From NCBI GenBank assembly GCA_045579195.1, contig JAZNLR010000028.1:1-7750 (forward strand): a stretch of DNA of 7,750 nucleotides. The letters are read 5' to 3'. The position numbers and the translations under genes were made by a program. Position 1 is the stretch's first letter; the number at the start of each line of letters is the position of its first letter. This document shows positions 1 through 6,050 of the stretch, piece by piece. Under the pieces are notes generated by a model that saw nothing but the letters and a program-made list of their open reading frames with translations, did no database searches and was not told where the DNA came from. The stretch comes from JAZNLR01 sp045579195. Lineage in GTDB: Bacteria; Bacillota; Clostridia; Christensenellales; CAMQZB01.

Positions 1-1815
1 GCACACGACCCGAATGACTTTGAAGTCGGTCTTCGTCACAACCTTCCCGTCATCCGCGTCATGAACGACGACGGAACGATGAATGCAGCTGCAGGAAAGT
101 TTGAAGGGTTGGATCGCTTTGAGGCTCGCGAAAAGATCGTGGAAGAGCTCAAAGAGAAGAACGTTCTGATCAAGATCGAACCCCACGCTCACAACGTCGG
201 CGAATGTTACCGTTGCCATACGGTCATTGAGCCCATCGTCAGCCGCCAGTGGTTCGTCAAGATGGAACCCCTTGCAAAGCCTGCGATTGACGTCGTGAAA
301 TCGGGTGAACTGAAGTTCATTCCGAAGCGCTTTGAGAATATTTATTTTAACTGGATGGAAAACATCCGTGACTGGTGCATTTCCCGTCAGCTGTGGTGGG
401 GACACAGAATCCCGGCATACTACTGTCAGGATTGCGGCCATACGATGGTCGAAAAGGAAGCTCCTTCCGTTTGCTCGAAGTGCGGTTCGAAAAACTTGAA
501 GCAGGATGAAGACGTTCTTGACACCTGGTTCTCTTCCGCACTTTGGCCGTTCTCCACGTTGGGGTATCCCGACAAGACGGAAGCGCTGGATTACTTCTAT
601 CCCACCGACGTTTTGGTCACGGCGTATGACATCATCTTCTTCTGGGTTGCGCGCATGATCTTCTCCGGAATGGAGCACATGGGTGAGAAGCCGTTTAAGG
701 ACGTGCTCATTCACGGTATCGTTCGTGACGCTCAAGGCCGCAAGATGAGTAAGTCCCTGGGCAACGGCATCGATCCGATCGAGGTCATCGAAAAGTACGG
801 TGCGGACACCTTGCGTTTCTCTCTCCTCAACGGAATTTCTCCGGGCGGAGATACGCGTTTCATCGACGAGAAGGTGGAAGGCTGCCGTAACTTTATGAAT
901 AAGATCTGGAACATGTCCCGTTTTGCGCTCATGAACTTCGAGGGCAAGACGCTCAAGGAAGATCTTTCGGATTGTAAGCTCTCCCTCGCGGATAAGTGGA
1001 TCCTCAACCGTCTTAACGAGGTTTCCCGTGAGGTGAACGACAATATGGATAAGTATGAGCTCGGTCTTGCTTGTTCCAAGCTTTACGACTTCGTCTGGAG
1101 TGAGCTGTGTGACTGGTATATTGAGTTGCTCAAACCCGTTCTTTATTCGGATGACGAGGTGGCGGTCACGGATGCGCTCAGCGTTCTCTGCTTCGTTTTG
1201 AAGAGCACGTTGAAGCTTCTCCATCCGTTTATTCCGTTCGTTACGGAACAGCTTTACTGCAAGCTGCCGAATGCAGGAGAGAGCATCATGATCACCGACT
1301 TCCCTGAGGCAACTGATGCGCTTAACTTTGCAGAAGATGCTGAGAATATGGAAGCGGTCATGGAACTCATTCGCAACATCCGCAACATCCGTGCGGATAT
1401 GGGCGTTGCCCCCGCAAAGCGCGCGAAACTCTTCTTGCATCCCGCTTCGGAGAATGCAAAGAAAGTTTTGGAAGGCGCGATGAGCTATCTTGCGAAGCTT
1501 GCATATGCATCCGACGTCGCGTTCATTGAAGACAAGAGCGAGGTCAGTGAGAACGTCGTTTCCGCGGCAGGAACGCTCGGCGAGATCTTTATGGAACTTG
1601 GCGACCTCATTGATGTAGAGAAGGAGCTTGCCCGCCTTGCTGCAGAGCGCGAGGGAGCAATGAAGGAGATTGCCTTCGCAGAAGGAAAACTCAACAACCC
1701 CGGCTTTGTTGCAAAAGCGCCGCAAAAATTGCTTGACGACTTCCGTGCAAAGCGTGAGAAATTCGCGGAAATCGTTGCAAAGATCGACGAGCGCATCGCA
1801 GCTTTGAAGAAATAA
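1..1815 (+). CDS. valS: Valyl-tRNA synthetase, C-terminal part (5' end cut by window edge)
   Basis: This class I aminoacyl-tRNA synthetase charges tRNA-Val with valine in the cytoplasm. The frame is open from base 1 and already reads valS-like sequence (AHDPNDFEVGLRHNLP), so the ATG at 61 is internal and not the start. The window holds 604 residues. Bacterial ValRS is usually about 880, so roughly 270-280 N-terminal residues, including the HIGH motif, lie upstream. Visible landmarks, in window residue numbers, are a CxxC...CxxC pair at C142/C145 and C158/C161, DVLDTWFSSALWPFSTLG just after it, the KMSKS signature at 248-252 (bases 742-756), and the helical anticodon-binding region with LLHPFIPFVTEQL. 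A charged coiled-coil arm typical of ValRS starts near residue 534 (GDLIDVEKEL) and runs to the end. It ends in TAA and has no terminator of its own, so it probably reads through into the small ORF that follows. Identification is secure. Confidence 0.98.
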   Translation, partial: AHDPNDFEVGLRHNLPVIRVMNDDGTMNAAAGKFEGLDRFEAREKIVEELKEKNVLIKIEPHAHNVGECYRCHTVIEPIVSRQWFVKMEPLAKPAIDVVKSGELKFIPKRFENIYFNWMENIRDWCISRQLWWGHRIPAYYCQDCGHTMVEKEAPSVCSKCGSKNLKQDEDVLDTWFSSALWPFSTLGYPDKTEALDYFYPTDVLVTAYDIIFFWVARMIFSGMEHMGEKPFKDVLIHGIVRDAQGRKMSKSLGNGIDPIEVIEKYGADTLRFSLLNGISPGGDTRFIDEKVEGCRNFMNKIWNMSRFALMNFEGKTLKEDLSDCKLSLADKWILNRLNEVSREVNDNMDKYELGLACSKLYDFVWSELCDWYIELLKPVLYSDDEVAVTDALSVLCFVLKSTLKLLHPFIPFVTEQLYCKLPNAGESIMITDFPEATDALNFAEDAENMEAVMELIRNIRNIRADMGVAPAKRAKLFLHPASENAKKVLEGAMSYLAKLAYASDVAFIEDKSEVSENVVSAAGTLGEIFMELGDLIDVEKELARLAAEREGAMKEIAFAEGKLNNPGFVAKAPQKLLDDFRAKREKFAEIVAKIDERIAALKK

Positions 1816-1827
1816 TCAAATAAAATG

Positions 1828-1892
1828 CATATTTCCCGCCGTTTTGCAAAAGATGAAGTTGAACGCTTTTTCGTTGTGAGGAGGGAAATATG
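1828..1892 (+). promoter_or_regulatory. Inverted repeat that would sequester the RBS and start codon of the small ORF
   Basis: CATATTTCCC at 1828-1837 is the exact reverse complement of GGGAAATATG at 1883-1892. After one G-A mismatch, CC at 1839-1840 can pair with GG at 1880-1881. The 3' arm contains most of the AGGAGG ribosome binding site (1879-1884) and the ATG (1890-1892), so the folded mRNA would hide the start. A 22-codon reading frame begins with ATG at 1825, 9 bases after the valS stop. It spans the hairpin and ends with TGA at 1891-1893, overlapping the next ATG as ATGA. A ribosome reading it would open the stem. The repeat is seen directly; its regulatory role is inferred. Confidence 0.45.
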
Positions 1893-2021
1893 AAAAAGAA
1901 AAAACTTGTCAAGACCACGGACGTTTCCGATCTCTCGGTGGAAGATCGCGGGAAGGAGATCATGGCTCTCAAGGATGAAGAGCCCGCGAAAGTGGTCGTG
2001 AAGAAGAAAAAGAAGCATTAA
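1890..2021 (+). CDS. Small lysine-rich protein of unknown function (43 aa)
   Basis: I do not recognise this protein. It has 43 residues, starts MKKKKLVKTTDVSDLSVEDR and ends VVVKKKKKH, so both ends are lysine clusters around a mixed acidic and basic middle. It has no transmembrane segment, signal peptide or cysteine. Reality as a gene is supported by a near-perfect ribosome binding site (AGGAGG at 1879-1884, 5 bases before ATG) and by an intrinsic terminator beginning right at its stop codon. It sits 74 bases after valS on the same strand with no convincing promoter between, so it is probably co-transcribed with valS. The basic ends would suit binding nucleic acid or the ribosome, but that is only an inference from composition. 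The main doubt is that the ORF is short and its ATG lies inside an inverted repeat. Confidence 0.65.
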   Translation: MKKKKLVKTTDVSDLSVEDRGKEIMALKDEEPAKVVVKKKKKH

Positions 2022-2056
2022 AAACACCGCCTTACGGGAAGTAAGGCGGTGTTTTT
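2021..2056. terminator. Bidirectional intrinsic terminator between converging genes
   Basis: A 13-bp perfect stem (2023-2035 with 2041-2053) encloses a GGGAA loop (2036-2040). It is flanked by five A on the left (2020-2024) and five T on the right (2052-2056), so it has a U-tail in both directions. It serves the valS/small ORF unit on the plus strand and the cytidylate kinase-like gene on the minus strand, whose stop codon lies 12 bases away. Confidence 0.92.
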
Positions 2057-2068
2057 CTGCTGGATTGA

Positions 2069-2707
2069 TTATTTGACGAGTTCAAACTTGCGCACGCAGA
2101 AATCATACAGCATGTCGACGACGGCGTCAACGTCCATGGAGGAGGTGTTGATGAGGACGTCATAATTGCGATAATCTCCCCATTTGAGGCCGGTATACGT
2201 CTCGTAGTACGACGAGCGCTGACGGTCGATCTTTTTGATCTCTTTTTCCGCAGAAGCAACGTCGTAATGATAGACGTTCACGATACGGTCAAGTCGGTGT
2301 TCTTGATCGCCATAGAGGAACACGCGTAAGAGGTCACACTCCGCATCGCGCAAGATGTAATCCGCGCAACGGCCAACAACGACAAACGGTTCCTCTTCCG
2401 AAAGCTCGCGAATGACGTTTGCAATCGCGGAGAAAAGAACGTCTCCCGTGGGTTGCATGAAGTACGTTGAAAGACTGGTCTGGCTCGGATAAACGTAATT
2501 CGAAGAGACGAAGCGTTCCCATGTGCTAGGGGCTTTTTCGTCGTAGTTCGTGAGGTAGTTTGGGTCGTGATCCAATTCCTTTGCGGCAAGGGAGACGATC
2601 TCTTTGTCAATGAACTGAATGCCAAGGCGTTTTGCAAGGCGCGCGCCGATGATGCGGCCTCCACAACCAAACTGACGGGCAATGGTGATAACAAATTTTT
2701 TCTGCAT
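2069..2707 (-). CDS. Cytidylate kinase-like family protein
   Basis: This is a 212-residue cytoplasmic protein of the cytidylate kinase-like family (Cytidylate_kin2 type) common in Firmicutes. The N-terminus ITIARQFGCGGRIIGARLAK (residues 7-26) is the family's modified phosphate-binding loop. It is glycine-rich but lacks the Lys-Ser/Thr of a classical Walker A motif. Further family signatures are the FIDKEIV stretch near 33-38, VVVGRCADYIL at 109-119, and DRQRSSYYETYTGLKWGDYR followed by NYDVLINTS near 161-189. By family it should be a nucleoside monophosphate kinase-like enzyme. The true substrate is not established from sequence, and it should not be called cmk. The start is fixed by GGGAGGTC at 2713-2720, just upstream of the ATG. 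It has its own promoter and terminator, so it looks like a monocistronic gene. Confidence 0.9.
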   Translation of the reverse strand: MQKKFVITIARQFGCGGRIIGARLAKRLGIQFIDKEIVSLAAKELDHDPNYLTNYDEKAPSTWERFVSSNYVYPSQTSLSTYFMQPTGDVLFSAIANVIRELSEEEPFVVVGRCADYILRDAECDLLRVFLYGDQEHRLDRIVNVYHYDVASAEKEIKKIDRQRSSYYETYTGLKWGDYRNYDVLINTSSMDVDAVVDMLYDFCVRKFELVK

Positions 2708-2740
2708 AAAAAGACCTCCCGAAAAGTTCTTCTTATTATT

Positions 2741-2769
2741 ATTTTATCATCCAGAAAACCAAGTGTCAA
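2741..2769 (-). promoter_or_regulatory. Sigma-A/70-type promoter of the cytidylate kinase-like gene
   Basis: Read on the minus strand, TTGACA (2769-2764) is separated by exactly 17 bases from TAAAAT (2746-2741). The predicted transcription start near 2734 gives a 5' leader of about 27 bases containing the ribosome binding site. The perfect -35 box and consensus spacing suggest strong, probably constitutive expression. Confidence 0.85.
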
Positions 2770-2825
2770 GACCGAATTTAAAATTTGATGAAAACAGGGG
2801 ATAGAAGGCGTTGGTTTAAAATAAG

Positions 2826-2854
2826 AAAAAGCGCAAGCAATTTTGCTTGCGCTT
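2826..2854 (-). terminator. Intrinsic terminator of the corrinoid protein gene
   Basis: AAGCGCAAGC (2829-2838) pairs with GCTTGCGCTT (2845-2854) around a 6-base loop. On the minus strand the stem is followed by a T-run, seen as A at 2826-2830 on the plus strand. It lies 18 bases after the corrinoid gene stop and separates that gene from the cytidylate kinase-like gene downstream. The plus-strand side is also T-rich, so it may work in both directions. Confidence 0.88.
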
Positions 2855-2872
2855 CTTTGTTTTTTATAATTT

Positions 2873-3505
2873 TTACTTGGTCAGAATCGTCTTTGCTGCC
2901 TGAGCTGCGCTGCCTGCATCCGCAGTGTAAACGTCAGCGCCGATCTCATCGCAGAATTGCTGGGTGATGGGGGCGCCACCGATCATCACGGTGTACTTAT
3001 CGCGAAGGCCTCTTGCCTTCAGCTCATCAACAACCTTCTGCATGTTGGTCATGGTGGTGGTCAAAAGAGCGGACATACAGATGATCTGTGCACCCTGTTC
3101 TTCTGCAGCATTGATGAACTGGTCGGGAGTGACGTCAACGCCAAGGTCAACGACGTCAAGACCTGCGCCAACGAGCATCATCTTAACGAGATTCTTTCCG
3201 ATGTCGTGCAAGTCGCCCTCGATCGTTCCGATGACAGCCTTTCCGATGGGCTCAACGCCGGTTTCGGTCAAGAGGGGTTTGATGATGTCAAGGCCCTTGT
3301 TCAAAGCACGCGCTGCGATCAAAACTTCGGGAACGAAGATTTCATTGTTTTTGAACTTGGTTCCGATGATGGACATTCCATCCAACATGGTGTTCAAGAT
3401 TGCTTCAACAGAGATGTTTTCAGAAACTGCCTGCTCAACGAGTTCCTTTACCTTTTTTGCTGCACCTTTCTGTAAGTTCTCAGAAATATCGGTCAAAATC
3501 TGCAT
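2873..3505 (-). CDS. Methyltransferase-associated corrinoid (B12-binding) protein
   Basis: A 210-residue cytoplasmic protein of the MtaC/MtbC/MtmC/MttC type. These proteins carry a methyl group on a bound corrinoid between a substrate methyltransferase and a second methyltransferase that passes it to folate or another acceptor. Residues 1-85 form the helical cap domain (ending EVLIAARALNKGLDIIKPLL). Residues 88-210 form the B12-binding Rossmann-like domain. The B12 signature is complete: D98-L-H100-D-I-G103 with H100 as lower axial ligand, S145-A-L147, and G176-G177. The start is set by GGAGG (3515-3511) 5 bases before ATG 3505; a further 12 in-frame upstream codons lack a ribosome binding site and overlap the promoter. 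It is divergent from a PocR/AraC regulator and has its own promoter and terminator. No methyltransferase gene accompanies it here, which is unusual for this family. The family is secure, the substrate unknown. Confidence 0.95.
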   Translation of the reverse strand: MQILTDISENLQKGAAKKVKELVEQAVSENISVEAILNTMLDGMSIIGTKFKNNEIFVPEVLIAARALNKGLDIIKPLLTETGVEPIGKAVIGTIEGDLHDIGKNLVKMMLVGAGLDVVDLGVDVTPDQFINAAEEQGAQIICMSALLTTTMTNMQKVVDELKARGLRDKYTVMIGGAPITQQFCDEIGADVYTADAGSAAQAAKTILTK

Positions 3506-3510
3506 AATTG

Positions 3511-3515
3511 CCTCC
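3511..3515 (-). promoter_or_regulatory. Ribosome binding site that fixes the corrinoid protein start
   Basis: On the minus strand GGAGG lies 5 bases upstream of ATG 3505-3503. The more distal in-frame ATG at 3541 has no comparable site and lies upstream of the predicted transcription start near 3525, so it cannot be in the mRNA. Confidence 0.85.
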
Positions 3516-3531
3516 AAAAAACATAATTTTG

Positions 3532-3560
3532 ATATTATCATTTTAATGAAAAAAAGTCAA
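3532..3560 (-). promoter_or_regulatory. Promoter of the corrinoid protein gene
   Basis: On the minus strand TTGACT (3560-3555), a 17-base spacer and TAATAT (3537-3532) form a near-consensus vegetative promoter. The predicted start near 3525 leaves a leader of only about 20 bases, which rules out a cobalamin riboswitch in front of this gene. An 11-bp palindrome, TGATATTATCA (3530-3540), covers the -10 box, and TAGG-N10-CCTA (3567-3584) lies just upstream of the -35 box. Either could be a regulator site; that is inference. Confidence 0.82.
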
Positions 3561-3644
3561 AATGGATAGGAATATTTTTACCTAATTTGCACTTTTTTGT
3601 GTTTCTTTTTTTTTCAATCTGTAATGCCATTTTTTGATATTTTG

Positions 3645-3673
3645 TTGACCTATCACATAATTTGTGCTAAAAT
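3645..3673 (+). promoter_or_regulatory. Promoter of the PocR/AraC regulator operon
   Basis: TTGACC (3645-3650), a 17-base spacer and TAAAAT (3668-3673) form a near-consensus promoter. The expected +1 falls at 3680-3681, on the A of the regulator's ATG, so the transcript should have no 5' leader. The spacer contains an inverted repeat, CACA-N5-TGTG (3654-3666), that could be an autoregulatory operator; that part is inference. Confidence 0.8.
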
Positions 3674-3680
3674 GCGAGAT

Positions 3681-4931
3681 ATGAAAGGAAAGAATCAACA
3701 AATTCTGGATCGCATCCGGACACATTTGGACACTTACGCAAAGACAACGATGATTAACGTTCTCCTTTCCAATGTGGAGGGGAAGATTGAAATGCGCTCT
3801 TCCGACTATCCGTCCGCAAACTTCTGCGACGGAATGTGCAAGATGGGGGAAGAGTGTACATCTTGCCGCGAAAAGGCGGGAAAGCTCTCCAATCAGCTTG
3901 GGGAGGCGTATGTCTTTTTCTGCCCTGCAGGATTTGTTCAGTGGTGCTCTCCGGTCATCTTAGATGGAGAATATAGCGGGGCATACTTCTCGCAACCTGT
4001 TTTGCCTGAGCCCATGGATGACGTCGCGCTTGACGAGGCAACGACGGCGGTTTCAGAAAATGTTCGCAGGACAGACCTCGTGCGTGAGCTTTCGGCATTC
4101 CCGATCGTCTATTCGGAGCGCATGCGGTACTTAGCGGACATGCTGTACATTCTCTCGCGTGAGTTGATGGCAGATGAGTTCGCACGTCAAATTGAAAAAC
4201 GCGCATTTTATCGCGAACAGGCCATTCTCAATGAAGAGATTCAGCGGCTCAAGAGTAAGCTTTCGGACAACACGTTCCCGAACTACGCCATGAATCTTGA
4301 GGAAACTTTGGTTCAGAAGGTGCGACACGGGGATAAAACGGGAGCAAATAAGATCCTCAACGAGCTTCTCGGTGCAATTCTGTTTGAGAGCGGAAATGAC
4401 ATTGAGATCATCAAAATCAAGGTTTTGGAGCTCACGGTTCTCATTTCTCGTGCGGTCATCAACACGGCGAATGTGGATGATCTTTATGGTTTGAACTTCT
4501 CGTACTTAAGAGACGTTTTGAAAATCACGAGCGTTGATCGCCTCTGTGTTTGGATCACAAATGTTCTCAACACGTTTATGGGTTTGCTTGCGAGTGAGAA
4601 TAACACCGACAATTATGTCATCAATGAGGCGAAGCAGTTTATTCGCAAAAACAGCGCAAGCGAACTGACGCTCAGTCAAGTTGCAAACTTCGTTTACTTA
4701 AGTCCCTCTTATTTTTCCCGAATCTTCAAAAAAGAAACGGGGTATAACTTCATTGATTACCTCAACATCGTTCGCGTTGAGGAGAGCATGAAGTACCTTG
4801 CGGACTTGAAATATACGCTGTCCGACATTGCGTATCAAGCGGGATTCACTGATCAGAGCTATTATTCCAAGGTCTTCAAAAAGATCAAGGGAATGAGCCC
4901 GGGAATGTATCGCAAGACGCTGTTGAAATGA
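3681..4931 (+). CDS. AraC-family transcriptional regulator with N-terminal PocR sensory domain
   Basis: A 416-residue cytoplasmic DNA-binding regulator. Residues about 20-110 resemble the PocR ligand-binding domain, with the cysteine-rich FCDGMCKMGEECTSC segment (C49, C53, C59, C62), then FFCPAGFVQWCSPVI (C81, C89) in the position of the family's CHAG...PI motif. A helical linker (about 130-310) precedes a C-terminal AraC-type double helix-turn-helix (about 315-416, with LTLSQVANFVYLSPSYFSRIFKK and the closing SDIAYQAGFTDQSYYSKVFK...GMSPGMYR). PocR itself responds to 1,2-propanediol in enterobacteria; the ligand here is unknown. I chose ATG 3681 because the frame's upstream 28 codons run through the promoter and ATG 3672 overlaps the -10 box. 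No ribosome binding site precedes either ATG. It is first in an operon with the radical SAM and transporter genes and divergent from the corrinoid gene, its likely target. Confidence 0.92.
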   Translation: MKGKNQQILDRIRTHLDTYAKTTMINVLLSNVEGKIEMRSSDYPSANFCDGMCKMGEECTSCREKAGKLSNQLGEAYVFFCPAGFVQWCSPVILDGEYSGAYFSQPVLPEPMDDVALDEATTAVSENVRRTDLVRELSAFPIVYSERMRYLADMLYILSRELMADEFARQIEKRAFYREQAILNEEIQRLKSKLSDNTFPNYAMNLEETLVQKVRHGDKTGANKILNELLGAILFESGNDIEIIKIKVLELTVLISRAVINTANVDDLYGLNFSYLRDVLKITSVDRLCVWITNVLNTFMGLLASENNTDNYVINEAKQFIRKNSASELTLSQVANFVYLSPSYFSRIFKKETGYNFIDYLNIVRVEESMKYLADLKYTLSDIAYQAGFTDQSYYSKVFKKIKGMSPGMYRKTLLK

Positions 4932-4936
4932 GGTGA
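4930..4936 (+). promoter_or_regulatory. Ribosome binding site overlapping the regulator stop codon
   Basis: GAGGTGA at 4930-4936 matches seven bases of the anti-Shine-Dalgarno complement AGGAGGTGA and shares bases with the regulator's TGA stop (4929-4931). The next ATG is at 4940. Translation of the radical SAM enzyme is therefore probably coupled to that of the regulator. Confidence 0.8.
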
Positions 4937-4939
4937 ACC

Positions 4940-6031
4940 ATGAGACATCTTGCTGTTTTGATCAAACCCGCATCGGGAATGTGTAACCTCAACTGTCGGT
5001 ATTGCTTCTATCGCGACGAGCAGGATCTTCGTGAGATCAAGAATAAGGGCTTTTTGTCGGATGAAACGGCACGCATCTTAATAGGGCGTGCCCTTTTGGA
5101 AAGTACGCACGAGGTGACGTTCGCGTTTCAGGGCGGAGAGCCAACGCTCATCGGCCTTGCATTTTTTGAACGGTTCTGCGCGACGGTGGACGAGTTGAAT
5201 CGCGAGAATCGAACCGTGCATTATTGTATTCAGACGAATGGCATTCTCATCGATGAGAAGTGGTGCAAGTTCTTTCACGACCGCAAATTCCTCGTCGGTC
5301 TTTCGCTGGACGGAAGCGCGGAGATTCACGATTTCTTCCGCGTACGAGGGGAGATGGGAACCTTCCGTGAGGTGACTCGTGCAGCGCAGCTCTTCAAACG
5401 ATTTTCAGTGGACTTCAACATTCTTTGTGTCGTCACGGATCAGCTTGCGCGTCATCCACAGCGCGTTTATAGAAGCTTGACCAAGAGCGGATATCAGTTT
5501 TTACAGTTTATCCCGTGCCTCAACGGTTTTGATGACGAAAGCGAGGAGTACTCTTTGAAAGCCGAAACGTACGGCAAGTTCTTGATCGAGACATTCCGCC
5601 TTTGGGCGGCGGACTTTAAGGCGGGAAAGCACGTTTCCATTCGCGACTTTGACAACTGGATCCGCGTTCTTTGCGGATATCCGCCCGAGATGTGTTCGGC
5701 AAACGGTTTTTGTTCGTGTCAGTTCGTCGTGGAGGGCAACGGAGACGTTTATCCCTGCGATTTTTACTGTCTCGATGAATGGCAGATCGGAAACGTTCGA
5801 GAGAATTCATTTCGAGAGATGTTCGAATCGGATGTGGCTCAAGCGTTTATGAAGAGCGGGGTGTGCAGAAATGAGACCTGCCGCATCTGTCCTTACTTTG
5901 CGATCTGTCGCGGTGGTTGTCGCCGCAACCGCTCCCGTGGGGAGAATCAATTTTGCTCGGCATACCGCGCGTTCTTTGATGCGTGCTTGCCCGAGATGAA
6001 AGAGATCGCAAATTACTTGATGCATAGATAG
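4940..6031 (+). CDS. SPASM-domain radical SAM enzyme, anaerobic sulfatase-maturase (anSME) type
   Basis: A 363-residue radical SAM enzyme. anSMEs oxidise a Cys or Ser of a sulfatase to formylglycine without oxygen. The N-terminus KPASGMCNLNCRYCFYRDE holds the CX3CX2C cluster for the SAM-binding iron-sulfur centre (C15, C19, C22), and GGEP lies at 65-68. The C-terminal SPASM domain has C252, C258, C273, C314, C317, C323, C327 and C339, enough for two auxiliary clusters. From memory of the Clostridium perfringens enzyme, most of these sit at a constant offset of three. D274 in YPCDFY aligns with its proposed catalytic aspartate. The last loop (C327 to C339) is shorter than I recall there. Length fits the family (about 370). 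No sulfatase is encoded in the window, so the true substrate is unproven; another peptide-modifying SPASM role is possible. The gene follows the regulator by 8 bases and precedes the transporter by 19. Confidence 0.88.
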   Translation: MRHLAVLIKPASGMCNLNCRYCFYRDEQDLREIKNKGFLSDETARILIGRALLESTHEVTFAFQGGEPTLIGLAFFERFCATVDELNRENRTVHYCIQTNGILIDEKWCKFFHDRKFLVGLSLDGSAEIHDFFRVRGEMGTFREVTRAAQLFKRFSVDFNILCVVTDQLARHPQRVYRSLTKSGYQFLQFIPCLNGFDDESEEYSLKAETYGKFLIETFRLWAADFKAGKHVSIRDFDNWIRVLCGYPPEMCSANGFCSCQFVVEGNGDVYPCDFYCLDEWQIGNVRENSFREMFESDVAQAFMKSGVCRNETCRICPYFAICRGGCRRNRSRGENQFCSAYRAFFDACLPEMKEIANYLMHR

Positions 6032-6050
6032 ACTGGATTTAGGAGACATT

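Noticed and set aside
61..63. ATG at 61 as the start of valS
   Set aside because: The frame is open to base 1 and encodes conserved valS sequence upstream of this codon.
1485..2027. 180-codon minus-strand frame opposite the valS end and the small ORF
   Set aside because: Its composition reflects the reverse of the lysine/glutamate-rich valS arm. It crosses the valS stop and has no family signature.
3506..3525. Cobalamin riboswitch before the corrinoid gene
   Set aside because: The predicted leader is about 20 bases, far too short, and no B12-box-like element was seen.
3506..3541. 12-codon N-terminal extension of the corrinoid protein
   Set aside because: The upstream ATG overlaps the promoter -10 region and lies before the predicted transcription start; ATG 3505 has a strong ribosome binding site.
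2957..3569. Two long plus-strand frames opposite the corrinoid gene
   Set aside because: They are antisense shadows of a clearly identified gene and have no recognisable protein features.
3597..3680. 28-codon upstream extension of the regulator frame, starting at TTG 3597
   Set aside because: It runs through the -35, spacer and -10 of a near-consensus promoter, is rich in Phe from T-runs, and has no ribosome binding site.
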